DNA from: Zizania palustris
Lineage: Eukaryota; Streptophyta; Magnoliopsida; Poales; Poaceae
Length of the DNA stretch: 64,000 nt
Assembly (NCBI GenBank): GCA_019279435.1
Contig: JAAALK010000289.1
Span: 5,090,342 to 5,154,341 of the forward strand
Reading direction: 5' to 3'
The number at the start of each line of letters is the position of its first letter. Position 1 is the stretch's first letter. The translations under genes and the position numbers were made by a program. Under the pieces are notes generated by a model, which was not told where the DNA came from, searched no databases, and was given only the letters and a program-made list of their open reading frames with translations. Positions 55,341-64,000 of this stretch are shown here, one piece after another.

Positions 55341-55725
55341 AGTAGTTGGTGACGTCATTGACTGACGGGCATTTTCAGTCAAAGAATTTTTTTCAGTTGG
55401 TCCGTAGTTTTAAGCAAAGTATGATGCCATTTGTTTGCGCGGCTAAAAAGTCATTCCAGCGTAAACTGCTTCCATACAATCTGCCTAGCCAAGTGCCTGA
55501 TGGCACACCGATCATAGAATCGTTGAAACTCTAATTTCACATACATGTCAGGGCTCAACAGTTTAAATCCCATGTTTTTAGGGCTAAGTTAAGATGCCAT
55601 ATTACCTAAACGGCAGAAAGACTAGATAGCCATCCTTGACCGGCTCAACATTACAGACGGGCTGACTACAAAAGAAAAGTCCAAGCGGTGATTACCCATG
55701 GCCCTTACTATGTCCAACACTTAAT

Positions 55726-57630
55726 TCACTTGCCATACTTTCTATTGCAAGGTTTACCTCCCTTGGTAGTTTTCCCTCTCAAAAGCGCTACTGTTGGACC
55801 AAGGGCACTGCTCCTTAGTGCTCTATATGACCATGCAGAGATGCTGGCATTTCGTGTCCAAGCTCCCCAGCCATTATCCTGAACTGCAGGCTCCTCATTT
55901 GAGGCATCACCACTCTCCTCCCAAAGCTTATTCGGTGTTTTCTCTGGGAATAAGATTGTCTACAATTTACCACAAGTCCACAAACAAAATTTTTGGTGCA
56001 CACATAGAAGTGCTTGCAAATGCCTAAACCAATACCTGGTATATCTTCTGGACCTTTGGTGTTGTTACGCACCATCTGGCTGTGAGTTTTAACTTTGTCA
56101 TTATCAAAGCTAACTTGCTTTCTGATAAGTGATCCACTTTTCTTGCATGTTTCTGTAAGGGGAGCACTAACAGCTGGTTGTAAAGACTCAGTATCCTTGA
56201 GTAGTCTCACATCAAGAAGGGAAGAGTACTCAATCTGCAGAAGATATCGAGTGGTGTATACCCATTTTGACAAACTTGTTAATTAAAAATGGAACACTCA
56301 TAATTACCTCCAAGGCGCCATCTTCCTTGTATGGTGACATGCCTACCAGCATATCTGGTTCATCTTCACCATTCGTTTCTTCAAAGATGATTGGATACTC
56401 AGGAACAGGTAAGAGGATGATCCTCAATGATATGGGATCATATATAAGAACTTTACCGACCTGAAAATTATAAGCAAAGATGCATCACAGTTTGCCTAAA
56501 TTCAATCCCACCAGTTAGTTAAATATTAAAAGCACACTGTTCCGTCATGTTTGCCCTAGCATGCAAAAGATGGATAAATGGATTGGTCTCCCTTTTCAAA
56601 CAAAAAATGAGCTTTATGAGCCACACATCAATGAAAGTTTCTCTAGAAACTGTCATACACGGTGTGAAGAAAGCTCCGGACACCATAAGGAAGACAGCTC
56701 CACCAATCGATAAACAATCAGATCTCCCTCCTGTAAAAAACAAAGGTAAGCTCATAAAAGAGAATTAATCTAGACAAAGGAAATACAACTTCCAGAGAAA
56801 CAAAAGCGAAATGTTGTAACAAAATAAGCAATTTGCAACTGGTTGTAAAGCTAGTAATGATAGATTTGTAACTTCTGCTAAAGTGCATACTTTGAGCATA
56901 AAAACCATCTGTGATGTGAATATATGATCTCATTGTTTTCTTTTTTAAAGATATGTAGAGATCGGATTGGAGTGAAAATATCATATCCATATAAACAATG
57001 ATGACAGTGTCAATTCGACTTGTATAGAATTACCTAAGTAAACATGGAATTTAGCTAAACAAAACAGACTGAAAAAGAAAATTCAGTGTATCACCCAAAT
57101 ATTGCCAGTCCAAAAATGATCTACGTTCATTTAAGTAGCACACTCAGTTTTCAAACTCTAATGTACCAAAACTCTAGTTCGATGGCGACTCATATTCTCC
57201 AACCCATGCTCAATTTCTTTCTCCATTGCAGCTCCCTCACATGTATGCCACCCATACTCAAGTTTCATTTTTGATGTAGCTAATCAGGTATAACAATTTT
57301 CCATCATCCATATTCAAAGAGGAAAAGAAAATACCTTTGGAAGTCGTGTTAGGGGGTACAAGCTCTCAAAATTTAAATGTTCACTGCTAGATTTCCTTTC
57401 CCCGGCAACAGTGTTTTCATTCGCTGATCTGACATGACTGCTCTCACCAATCTTTTCAGCACTGAAACCATTTTCATTCGTCTTATTGCCAATCACATGG
57501 TGGTTAACTTCAGTATCACTTCCATTTATGCTTCCATAATAGCTGGTATCAGAGCTTTTCTTGTTTGAATTGTCCATTCCCCACTTCTGGCCCTTCTTTT
57601 GCTCATAGTTCCACTCCACTGGAAATTTGT
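55726..57630 (-). CDS. COIL: Coilin, C-terminal half (five exons in frame)
   Basis: Coilin is the scaffold protein of Cajal bodies, where spliceosomal RNPs mature. Exons are 57630-57335, 56730-56659, 56460-56308, 56234-56036 and 55943-55726, ending in TGA 55728-55726. All four introns are GT-AG and all phases agree, giving 311 codons without a stop. Exon 1 here ends ESLYPLTRLPK, and the next reads EGDLIVYRLVELSSLWCPEL. Then come VGKVLIYDPISLRIILLPVP, IEYSSLLDVRLLK and a last exon with AWSYRALRSSALGPTVALLR. These are the hallmarks of the Tudor-like C-terminal domain of plant coilin as I know it. The first half of the gene lies to the right, beyond Cop-E/Cop-F or outside the window. The 3' UTR probably covers about 55340-55725. 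Nothing visible prevents function apart from the large insertions upstream. Confidence 0.87.
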
Positions 57631-57877
57631 CTGGAAAAGGGGAAAATAAAAGAAATTACTAACAAATTATATTTCTATACTAGGCATAGTTATTATGGCA
57701 TCGCCATATCGCCGTGGCAGAAATTTGCAATTCGCCACGGATTGCCATATCACCCAAGTGCCTGTGGGGTGCCACAAGCATGTGGTGTCGTTGTGGCGTC
57801 GTGTGGTGCACACCACGGCTATGGTGCTCACCATAGGGGAGGGAGAGAGTAAAAAAGTTCCAAGTCAAGCTCACTCA
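57631..57877 (-). other. Coilin intron start with ccaca/tgtgg inverted-repeat patch
   Basis: It follows a good acceptor (ccccttttccag before exon start 57630). From about 57690 to 57835 there is an odd GC-rich patch of short palindromic words (gccatatcgcc, cgccacgg, gtggtgcacaccac) inside AT-rich intron DNA. It may be a small repeat. Cop-E inserted at 57878. Confidence 0.6.
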
Positions 57878-58216
57878 TGTTAGAGAGAACACTCGCATTA
57901 GTAGGGATGACACTCAGAGTTGGGGCAATTTTCTTCTCATTCAACTCACTCAAATGTCATGCCAACCCGAATGGTTGGGGATACATATTTATAGGCTAGC
58001 AATGTAGCCCAAAATGCTAGATGCCAGTCTAAGATGCTAAAGCAAAGATGCTAGTCTAAAATGCTAAAGCAAAGATGCTTAGTCTAGTCTAAGATGCTAA
58101 AACAAAAGATGCTAAAGGTGCTAAGACTACAAACTTATCCACACATGGACATCACACATGTCATGCCAAACAACATGTCATGCCAAAACACACACACACA
58201 TAGACTTATCCTCTCA
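57878..58216 (-). repeat. Cop-E 3' LTR with internal tandem repeats
   Basis: 339 bp. It has about 56 bases more than the other LTR, because the words gatgctaaagcaaa/gatgctagtctaa are repeated several times (58020-58120). The polypurine tract is the reverse of atctgcccctaag beside it (58217-58229). Confidence 0.92.
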
Positions 58217-58245
58217 ATCTGCCCCTAAGTCTTGTGTGGCGCCTT

Positions 58246-59610
58246 CTAGAAAATCTGAACCATCCCAATCCTGGTGCGAAGCTCCTTGAACTTGATCCGC
58301 CCAAGCGACTTGGTGAGGAAGTCGGCGAGCTGGTCCTGGATGTTGATGGAGCTATCCTTCACACTAAACTCATCAAAACAACTCCAGATGAAGTGGTACT
58401 TCACCCGAATGTGCTTGCTGCGCTCGTGGAAGACAGTGTTCTTTGCCAAAGCCAAAGCAAACTTGCTGTCCACCCTGAGCTCCACCGCTTCGACATCTCT
58501 GCCAAGAAGATCGCCAAACAGTCGAGCCAGCTAGAGAGCTTGAGTTGATGCAGAAGTGGCTGCGATGTACTCTGCCTCGCAACTGGACATGGCCACCACT
58601 TGCTGCTTGACGGACTGCCAGCTGATCAGACACTTGCCAAGGAAGAACGTCCCGTTGGTGCTCTTGCTTGTGTCGATGCCGCCGGCGTGATCGTTGTACC
58701 CGATGAAATGCGCCGCACCGGGGCACATGGGGTAGTACAAACCGTAGTCAAAGGTCCCCGCGACATAGCGTAGGATCCTCTTCACGGCATGCTGATGCTC
58801 CGTCGTCGGTCGCTGCATGAACCGACTGACGTAGCCAACTGCAAACGCCAAGTCCGGCCTCGTGTGGACAAGGTAGCGAAGGCAGCCCACAATGCGCCGG
58901 TACTGCGTCGCGTCCACCTCCTCCGCCGTGCTGTCGCGACTCATCTTCAGCCTTTCCTCCATGGGATTGTAGGTTGGGTTGCAGTCGGTTAGTCCGCCTA
59001 GCTCGACGATGCGCTTGGCATAGGCGCTTTGGCGAAGTGAAGTGCTAGAGCTGTCCTCGTGCACCTCTATCCCTAGGTACGAGAGGAGCCCTAGGTCACT
59101 CATCTGGAAAGTGGCCTTCATCTTGGTCTTGAACGCCTCCACCTCCACCTCCTTGGTGCTGATGATCACCAAGTCGTCGACATAGACGCCTATCAGCAGG
59201 GCATTGTCTCCCTTACCCCACCGGTAGACTGCAGCCTCATGAGCACTTTGCTAGAACCCCATCTGCCTGAGAGTGGAGTCTAGCTTGTCGTTCCAAGCTC
59301 GTGGTGCCTGTCACAAGCCACAGAGAGCCTTGCGCAGACGGAGAACCATGTTCTCTTTACCGGGGATGACAAATCCCGACGGCTGTCGAACGTAGACCTC
59401 CTCCTTCAAGTTGCCATTGAGGAAGGCAGACTTGACATCCATGTGGTGAACACGGCAACCCTCCTGGGCTTCCAGCGCGAGGACACGAATGGACTCCATC
59501 CGTGCAACGGGCGCGAAGGTGTCGTCGAAATCGACTCCCTCCTACTGGACAAAACCACGTGCCACCAGTCGAGCCTTGTGCTTGACCACCACCCCGGCCT
59601 CATCTTTCTT
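58246..59610 (-). pseudogene. pol: Cop-E reverse transcriptase and RNase H
   Basis: RT has MDVKSAFLNGNLKEEVYVRQ (about 59440-59380) and catalytic YVDD (59184-59173). RNase H reads YNDHAGGIDTSKSTNGTFFL, SSCEAEYIAATSAS and, near the end, VFHERSKHIRVKYHFI to IFKELRTRIGM-like sequence at 58246. Stops are visible near 59310 (between LCGL and the next block), 59250 and 58530, some at sites where Trp or Gln is expected. It would convert the RNA to DNA, but this copy is broken. Confidence 0.87.
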
Positions 59611-59711
59611 TAGCTTGAACACCCACTTAAGGGTGATGGCACGGTGGCCGGCCGGAAGATCAGCCGGCTCCCATGTCTTGTTCCGCTCGACGACGTCCAT
59701 CTCCTGCTACA

Positions 59712-61400
59712 TCACGGCGCGCCAGGCCGCGTCTCCTTTCGCCTCAGCGAAGGAACGTGGTGGTGGTAACATAGAGGCTCCGCATCGAAGTCATGCTGCG
59801 CCATCCCAGGAACGGGCTGCTCACCAAGGATGTTATCCATGGTGCGGTAACATAGAGGCTCGCCGTCGTGGCAAGCATCGACACAGTCCCCGTCGTTTGA
59901 CAATGGAGTAGTGAACTCCACTGTGCGTTGCTCAGCATGGATTGAAGTTGTGGATGCCAATCCCGGAGATGTGGGCGCCGGTGTAGGAGACCGGGGTGTG
60001 GTCGGTGCAGGAGGTGGTGGAGTACTTGCCGGAGCTGATGATGTGTCAGGTGCCGGGGCAAGCGAGCTCGGTGAAGGTGAGCTGCTAGCTCCCCCTGCTC
60101 CCTCAAAGTAGACGTACTCGATGACGAAATCGCTGATCGTCAAAGTCGAGCCATCATCCGCCATCTTGCCCCACATCCAGCCTCGCCCTTCGTCGAACAC
60201 AACGTCTCACGAGATGTGGACGCGCTGTGTCGTAGGATCGAGGATGCGGCAGGCCTTGTAGCCCTCCGCATAGCCGATGAATACCCCTTGCGTGCTCCGG
60301 TCGTCAAGCTTGCCGACGTGGCTAAGCTCCTTGACGAATGCCGGGCAACCAAAAACACGGACGTGGCCGACCATCTGCTTGCGTCCGTGCCAGGCTTCAT
60401 ACGACGTCTCGCCGTCAAGAGCCTTGGTGGGCAAGCGGTTGAGGAGATGGACGACAGTCATCACCGCCTCTCCCCAGTAGATCGCCGACATCCCCCTTTG
60501 TTTGAGGAGGGCACGAGCAGTGGCCACCACCGTCTGGGTGCGGCGCTCGATGACGCCGTTCTGCTGTGGTGTGTAGGGCCCGGAGTAGTGGCACTGAATC
60601 CTCTCGTCGGCGCAGGACGCCACGAACTCAGCCGCCGTGAACTCGCCATCATTGTCCGTGCGCAACACCCGGAGCTTGTGCCCGCACTCCTTCTCCGCAG
60701 CAGGTTGATGACGCTTGATAGCGTCTGCGGCTACCGTCTTGGTGTCGAGAAGCACCGCCCACATGTAGCAGGACATGTCGTCGACGAGGAGGAAGTAGCG
60801 CCGGCCTCTAGGGCTAGCCGGTGTCACGGGACCGCAAAGGTCGTCGTGCACGAGCTCGAGCTTCTCCTTGGCGCGAAAGCTCGCCTGACGAGGGAATGGG
60901 AGTCGTCGCTGCTTTGTCAGCACACAAGTGTCGTAGAACTGCTCCACATGCTCGACACTCGGCATGCCCCGCACCATCTCCTTGATGTCGAGCTGCTTCA
61001 AGGCCTCAAAGTTGAGGTGCCCAAAGCACTCGTGCCACCACCAGGCATCGCGGCGAGCTACAAGACACATGGGCTGCACCACTTGCACATGGAGGACATA
61101 GAGACGATTGCTTGCTCTATTTACCTTGGCGATAAGTTGGTGCTGATGATCCCAAATGCGCAACACCCCATGCTCGATCTCCATGCGCGAGCCATTTTCA
61201 TCCAGCTGGCCAAGGCTGATGATGGAGTTTCTTAGCTCGGGGATGTAGTAGACACCGGTGAGCATCTGATGCTCGCCGGTCTTGGCGGTGAAGATGACAG
61301 AGCCGACTCCCCTTATCTCCATGGTGGAGGCATCCCCAAACTTGACAGAGCCTCGCTCGCTATAGTCCAGATCGGAGAAGTGGTCCCGCCACTTGGTCAT
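59712..61400 (-). pseudogene. pol: Cop-E protease end, integrase and linker
   Basis: A protease-like segment at the start has SLGQLDENGSRMEIEHGVLR. The integrase zinc site is HECFGHLNFEALKQL with DTCVLTKQRRLPF (the first of the two Cys positions is Asp-Thr-Cys). The core has VHDDLCGPV, RTDNDGEFTAAEF and TPQQNGVIERRTQT, which keep the catalytic acids. After a stop at 60207 the linker is rich in Ser, Pro and Ala (SPSPSSLAPAPDTSSAPAST). The long open frame on the plus strand here is only its shadow. Confidence 0.87.
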
Positions 61401-61744
61401 GTGATGGGTGGTGCCGATGTCGAGGAACCAACCGTCAATCTTGTCATCATTGGACCCATTGTCGAGGAAGCCGTGTGCGGTTCGTCGACATGGAGAAGAG
61501 CGGCGGCTATCGACGCGGGAGGGGAGTGCAGCTCAATGTTCCCATGTACAAGGAACATAGTTGGCTCCTCTTGCGCTTGCGCGACATGTGCCTGACCGCC
61601 GCGCTTCGCCTACCAGCAGTCCCTAGCCCAATGGCCGATCTTGCCACAGTTCTGACAAGTGTCATCACGGGTGGCCTTGCGGCCACAATTGGCGTCGCCA
61701 GTAGCGCCTACACACGCCTGGGGGGCCTTGTGCCCCCTTCGTGG

Positions 61745-62926
61745 CTAGCGCTTGCGGCCATTTGACGAACTTGATGCCTCCCTCTTCTTTTGCTCTCGCT
61801 GGCGAGCGAGGCACTGCTCCTCGGTGAAGAGAAGCTTGCCACCAGTGGTGGCCGTCTCTAAAGATGGCTGGGGCTCGTCGATGTCGATGACCTTGAGGCG
61901 ACCTATCGCTTCTTCGATCGACATCCTGGAGAGGTCCATCAAGGACTCGATCGAGCGAGCGATCTGCTTGTATCTCCCGAGAACACAACGAAAAAGCTTC
62001 TCAACAGCTCTTTCCTCGTTGATGATGTCTTCGCCATGCTGCACCAACTTCTGCAGTAGAGAGTTGAGATGGAGAGCAAAATCATCAACATCCTCACCTG
62101 GTTTGAAAGCCAGGTTCTCCCACTCCTTGCGTAGTGCCTGCAGCGTAGACTCGCGGGCGCAATCGCTGCCGATACGCATTGCAACGATAGTATCCCAAGC
62201 CTCCTTGGCAGTCTGCTTGCAAGCAATCAAAGACTGCATCTCCGGTGGGATTACAGCAACGAGGGCCTCCAGCGCCCGTCAATCATCGTCGTAGTCAACG
62301 TCGTCGTATGTGACCGCCTCCCACATGTGCCACACTTAGAGCTTCACCCTCATAATCACGGACCACTCGGTGTAGTTGGTCTTGGTGAGGGTGGGCCATC
62401 CACCACCAGCACTAGCGTCCTTGACGATGGTTTGGAAGCCATGATGACCACGGCGCCGGTCCGGGGAAGGAGAGCCACGCCGCCTATGAGGGTCGCGTTC
62501 GCCAGGAGCACAACCGTCGCGTGCGCATCCTCCCGGAGTGTTGTCGACGCGTTTGGGCCCGTTTGGGCTGGCGCCGCGAGCACGGGGCTGCACTGCTGCC
62601 CACTGCACCACCCGCTCATCCTTTGCCCTCCTTGGTAACTCGGCCTCCAAGTGGAGGCTACCTCCCTCGGAGGCAGTGCCACTGTTGCTACCGTGGCGCA
62701 AAGCTTCAAGCTCTGCCGTCACAACATGTGCTGCAGCCGCAGCTGCCGCCGCTTCCTCTTCCGCTCTCGCTACTGCCAGTTCTGCCGCCGCCAACCTCGC
62801 CTTCTGAGCCATCGCTGCCGCGGCCTCTGCTGCTACCCGGTCGCGCTCCTCCGCCGTGACGACTTCGGCCTCCTGCCGACGCCGTGCGCTCGAGGTGACC
62901 AAGCGAAGAGAGTCTCCTGCAGACAT
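61745..62926 (-). pseudogene. gag: Cop-E gag
   Basis: ATG at 62926 opens an alanine-rich coiled-coil N-terminus (EERDRVAAEAAAAMAQKARL), then LTKTNYTEWSVIMRVKL, the common copia gag start block. After a stop at 62336-62338 and another near 62285, the core follows with CKQTAKEAWDTIVAMRIGSD and LRKEWENLAFKPGEDVDDFA. A stop at 61745 precedes the zinc knuckle CQNCGKIGHWARDC (about 61665-61620). With these stops repaired in thought, the layout is that of an ordinary copia gag. Confidence 0.85.
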
Positions 62927-63132
62927 TGCACGCCGCTAGACTGGAAGGGTCGTGGGGGTTGCTGCTGCACTAGGAGGAAGCCGCTACTATCGAGCTACTG
63001 CTCGGGGTGTGGGTGGTGCTCGCCAAGTCGTTGGTTTCCGGTGGACCGGCAAAGGAGGAAGATGAACAAGGAGACGGGCGTCTCCGTTGGAGAGAGTCGC
63101 GGAGGGGATTGGAAAGGTCACAGAACCATACA

Positions 63133-63144
63133 GCTCTGATACCA
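63133..63144 (-). promoter_or_regulatory. Cop-E tRNA-iMet primer-binding site
   Basis: The minus strand reads tggtatcagagc two bases from the 5' LTR end, the canonical initiator-Met site. Confidence 0.93.
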
Positions 63145-63146
63145 AT

Positions 63147-63429
63147 TGTTAGAGAGAACACTCGCATTGGTAGGGATGACACTCAAGAGTTGGGGCAATT
63201 TTTCTTCTCATTCAACTCACTCAAATGCCATACCAACCCAAATGGTTGGGGATACATATTTATAGGCTAGCCATGTAGCCCAAGATGCTAGATGCTAGTC
63301 TAAGATGCTAAAGCAAAAGATGCTAAAGGTGCTAAGACTACAAACTTGTCGACACATGGACATCACACATGTCATGCCAAACAACATGTCATGCCAAAAC
63401 ACACATACACACACAGACTTATCCTCTCA
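63147..63429 (-). repeat. Cop-E 5' LTR
   Basis: 283 bp, plus strand TGTTAGAGAG to ATCCTCTCA. It is the same sequence as 57878-58216 but with fewer copies of the internal gatgcta repeat. Confidence 0.93.
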
Positions 63430-63460
63430 GCTCATACCACAAAACCGTAGACGCCGCAAG

Positions 63461-64000
63461 TGTTTCTCATAGATGTTTGTAAGAAAGTAGTGGAGGAATA
63501 TCTTTGTGTTTATTGATTTGAAAAGGGAACCAGGGATTACATTTATAGAGAGGCATTTAGGCCATAACAGAATGTAACAAAATATATGTCTAGCTGTAGG
63601 TTCTAATAGAAATCTAACAGCTGGACATGTTCTACATTCATCTAGAAGTGTCTAGTCCTATCTAGAAGATAGTTGTCTAACACACCCCCGCAGTCGAAAC
63701 GGGGTGAGAACAGACGGTGAGAACAGTCGAAACCGGAACTCGTTGAAGATGGATGTAGGTAGCCCTTTGGTGAAGATGTCAGCAAACTGAGATGTAGTGG
63801 GAACATGAAGCACACGGACATCTCCAAGAGCAACACGCTCCCGAACAAAGTGGAGATCTATCTCGACATGTTTGGTGCGCTGATGCTGAACGGGATTGGA
63901 GAACATGTAGATGGCACTGACGTTGTTACAATACACCAAGGTGGTTTTGTACAACGAGGTGTGTAGCTCGGACAAAAGTTGTCGGAGCCAAGTGGCTTCG
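63461..64000 (-). mobile_element. Cop-F: 3' end of another Ty1/copia element, cut by the window edge
   Basis: The 3' LTR lies at about 63461-63682 (minus strand starts TGTTAGACAAC; the left edge could also be 63474), preceded by a purine tract (ctgcgggggtg). It begins about 31 bases from the end of Cop-E, so the two inserted side by side. The rest of the element is to the right of the window. Confidence 0.8.
63658..64000 (-). CDS. pol: Cop-F RNase H end (partial)
   Basis: The minus-strand frame is open from the window edge with EATWLRQLLSELHTSLYK, VYCNNVSAIYMFSNPVQHQR, TKHVEIDLHFVRERVALGDV and SQFADIFTKGLP, the typical end of copia RNase H. No stop is visible in about 110 codons. It runs past the usual end into the LTR, finishing at 63658, which suggests loss of the natural stop. 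Confidence 0.85.
   Translation of the reverse strand, partial: EATWLRQLLSELHTSLYKTTLVYCNNVSAIYMFSNPVQHQRTKHVEIDLHFVRERVALGDVRVLHVPTTSQFADIFTKGLPTSIFNEFRFRLFSPSVLTPFRLRGCVRQLSSR

Larger units (their letters stand above)
57878..63429 (-). mobile_element. Cop-E: complete, decayed Ty1/copia element, probably in a coilin intron
   Basis: It is on the minus strand with LTRs at 57878-58216 and 63147-63429. The flanks are ACTCA (57873-57877) and GCTCA (63430-63434), one mismatch. The Met primer-binding site is perfect. The internal order gag, protease, integrase, RT, RNase H is complete, but several stops break it. Coding DNA is GC-rich, unlike the AT-rich intron around it. Confidence 0.92.

Noticed and set aside
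60216..61235. 339-codon open frame on the plus strand
   Set aside because: It is the exact antisense of the Cop-E integrase in GC-rich DNA. The integrase motifs are on the other strand and no domain is seen in this one.
1..64000. CRISPR-like arrays, tRNA or rRNA genes
   Set aside because: None seen. The tandem repeats present (7195-7480, 52107-52202, 58020-58120) have no spacer structure, and the tggtatcagagc sites are primer-binding sites, not tRNA genes.

Overview
This window is a piece of a grass (Poaceae) nuclear genome. The grass assignment rests on the LTR retrotransposon families, on a MITE of a sequence type common in grasses, and on a plant host gene with small introns and canonical splice sites. 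Apart from that gene, almost the whole window is retrotransposons inserted into one another. I use local names. Tat-A, Tat-B and Tat-C are Ty3/gypsy elements of the Tat type. Cop-A to Cop-F are Ty1/copia elements. sLTR-1 to sLTR-3 are solo LTRs.

Layout: 1-863 is the end of an LTR in reverse orientation. 864-1032 and 21843-24928 look like one old reverse-strand element, Tat-C, split by Tat-A (1033-21842, + strand, exact 494-bp LTRs, target duplication AAAAC). Tat-A has a decayed gag-pol and is itself split by Cop-A (8217-17814, duplication AAAGC). Tat-B survives as one 494-bp LTR (24929-25088 plus 36288-36626) and about 280 bp of internal sequence. That LTR is split by Cop-B (25089-36287, - strand), the youngest and best preserved element. 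Cop-C (about 36906-43990, + strand) carries two solo LTRs with perfect target duplications (37250-38853, AAGGA; 39784-41744, ACCAC). The 5' part of Tat-C (protease, gag, leader, probable LTR) lies at 44346-48472. Its RT, RNase H and most of its integrase are missing.

From 48473 the DNA changes: a MITE (48494-48837), an old AT-rich copia relic Cop-D (49165 to about 54850) with a solo LTR inside it (51858-52851, duplication GATAT), and then the one host gene. This is the 3' half of coilin, the Cajal-body scaffold protein, on the - strand: five exons in frame from 57630 to 55726. Upstream of these exons Cop-E (57878-63429) and the start of Cop-F (63461 to the window end) have inserted next to each other. 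They most likely sit in a coilin intron, with the first half of the gene beyond the window.

The most interesting structure is the spliced antisense gene in Tat-A (- strand, 20916 to 17900). It has its own TATA box, three short GT-AG introns whose phases all agree, a region resembling the putative gypsy-type transposon (Transposase_28) family, a PKKRKV nuclear-localisation motif and a coiled-coil end. Tat-C carries a different antisense gene with a plant-mobile-domain-like region and a coiled coil, and Tat-A inserted into it. A second open antisense frame (8197-7722) follows the Tat-A gene. I found no tRNA, rRNA, CRISPR or bacterial feature. Lineage names (Tat, SIRE/Maximus) rest on motifs and architecture, not on searches.
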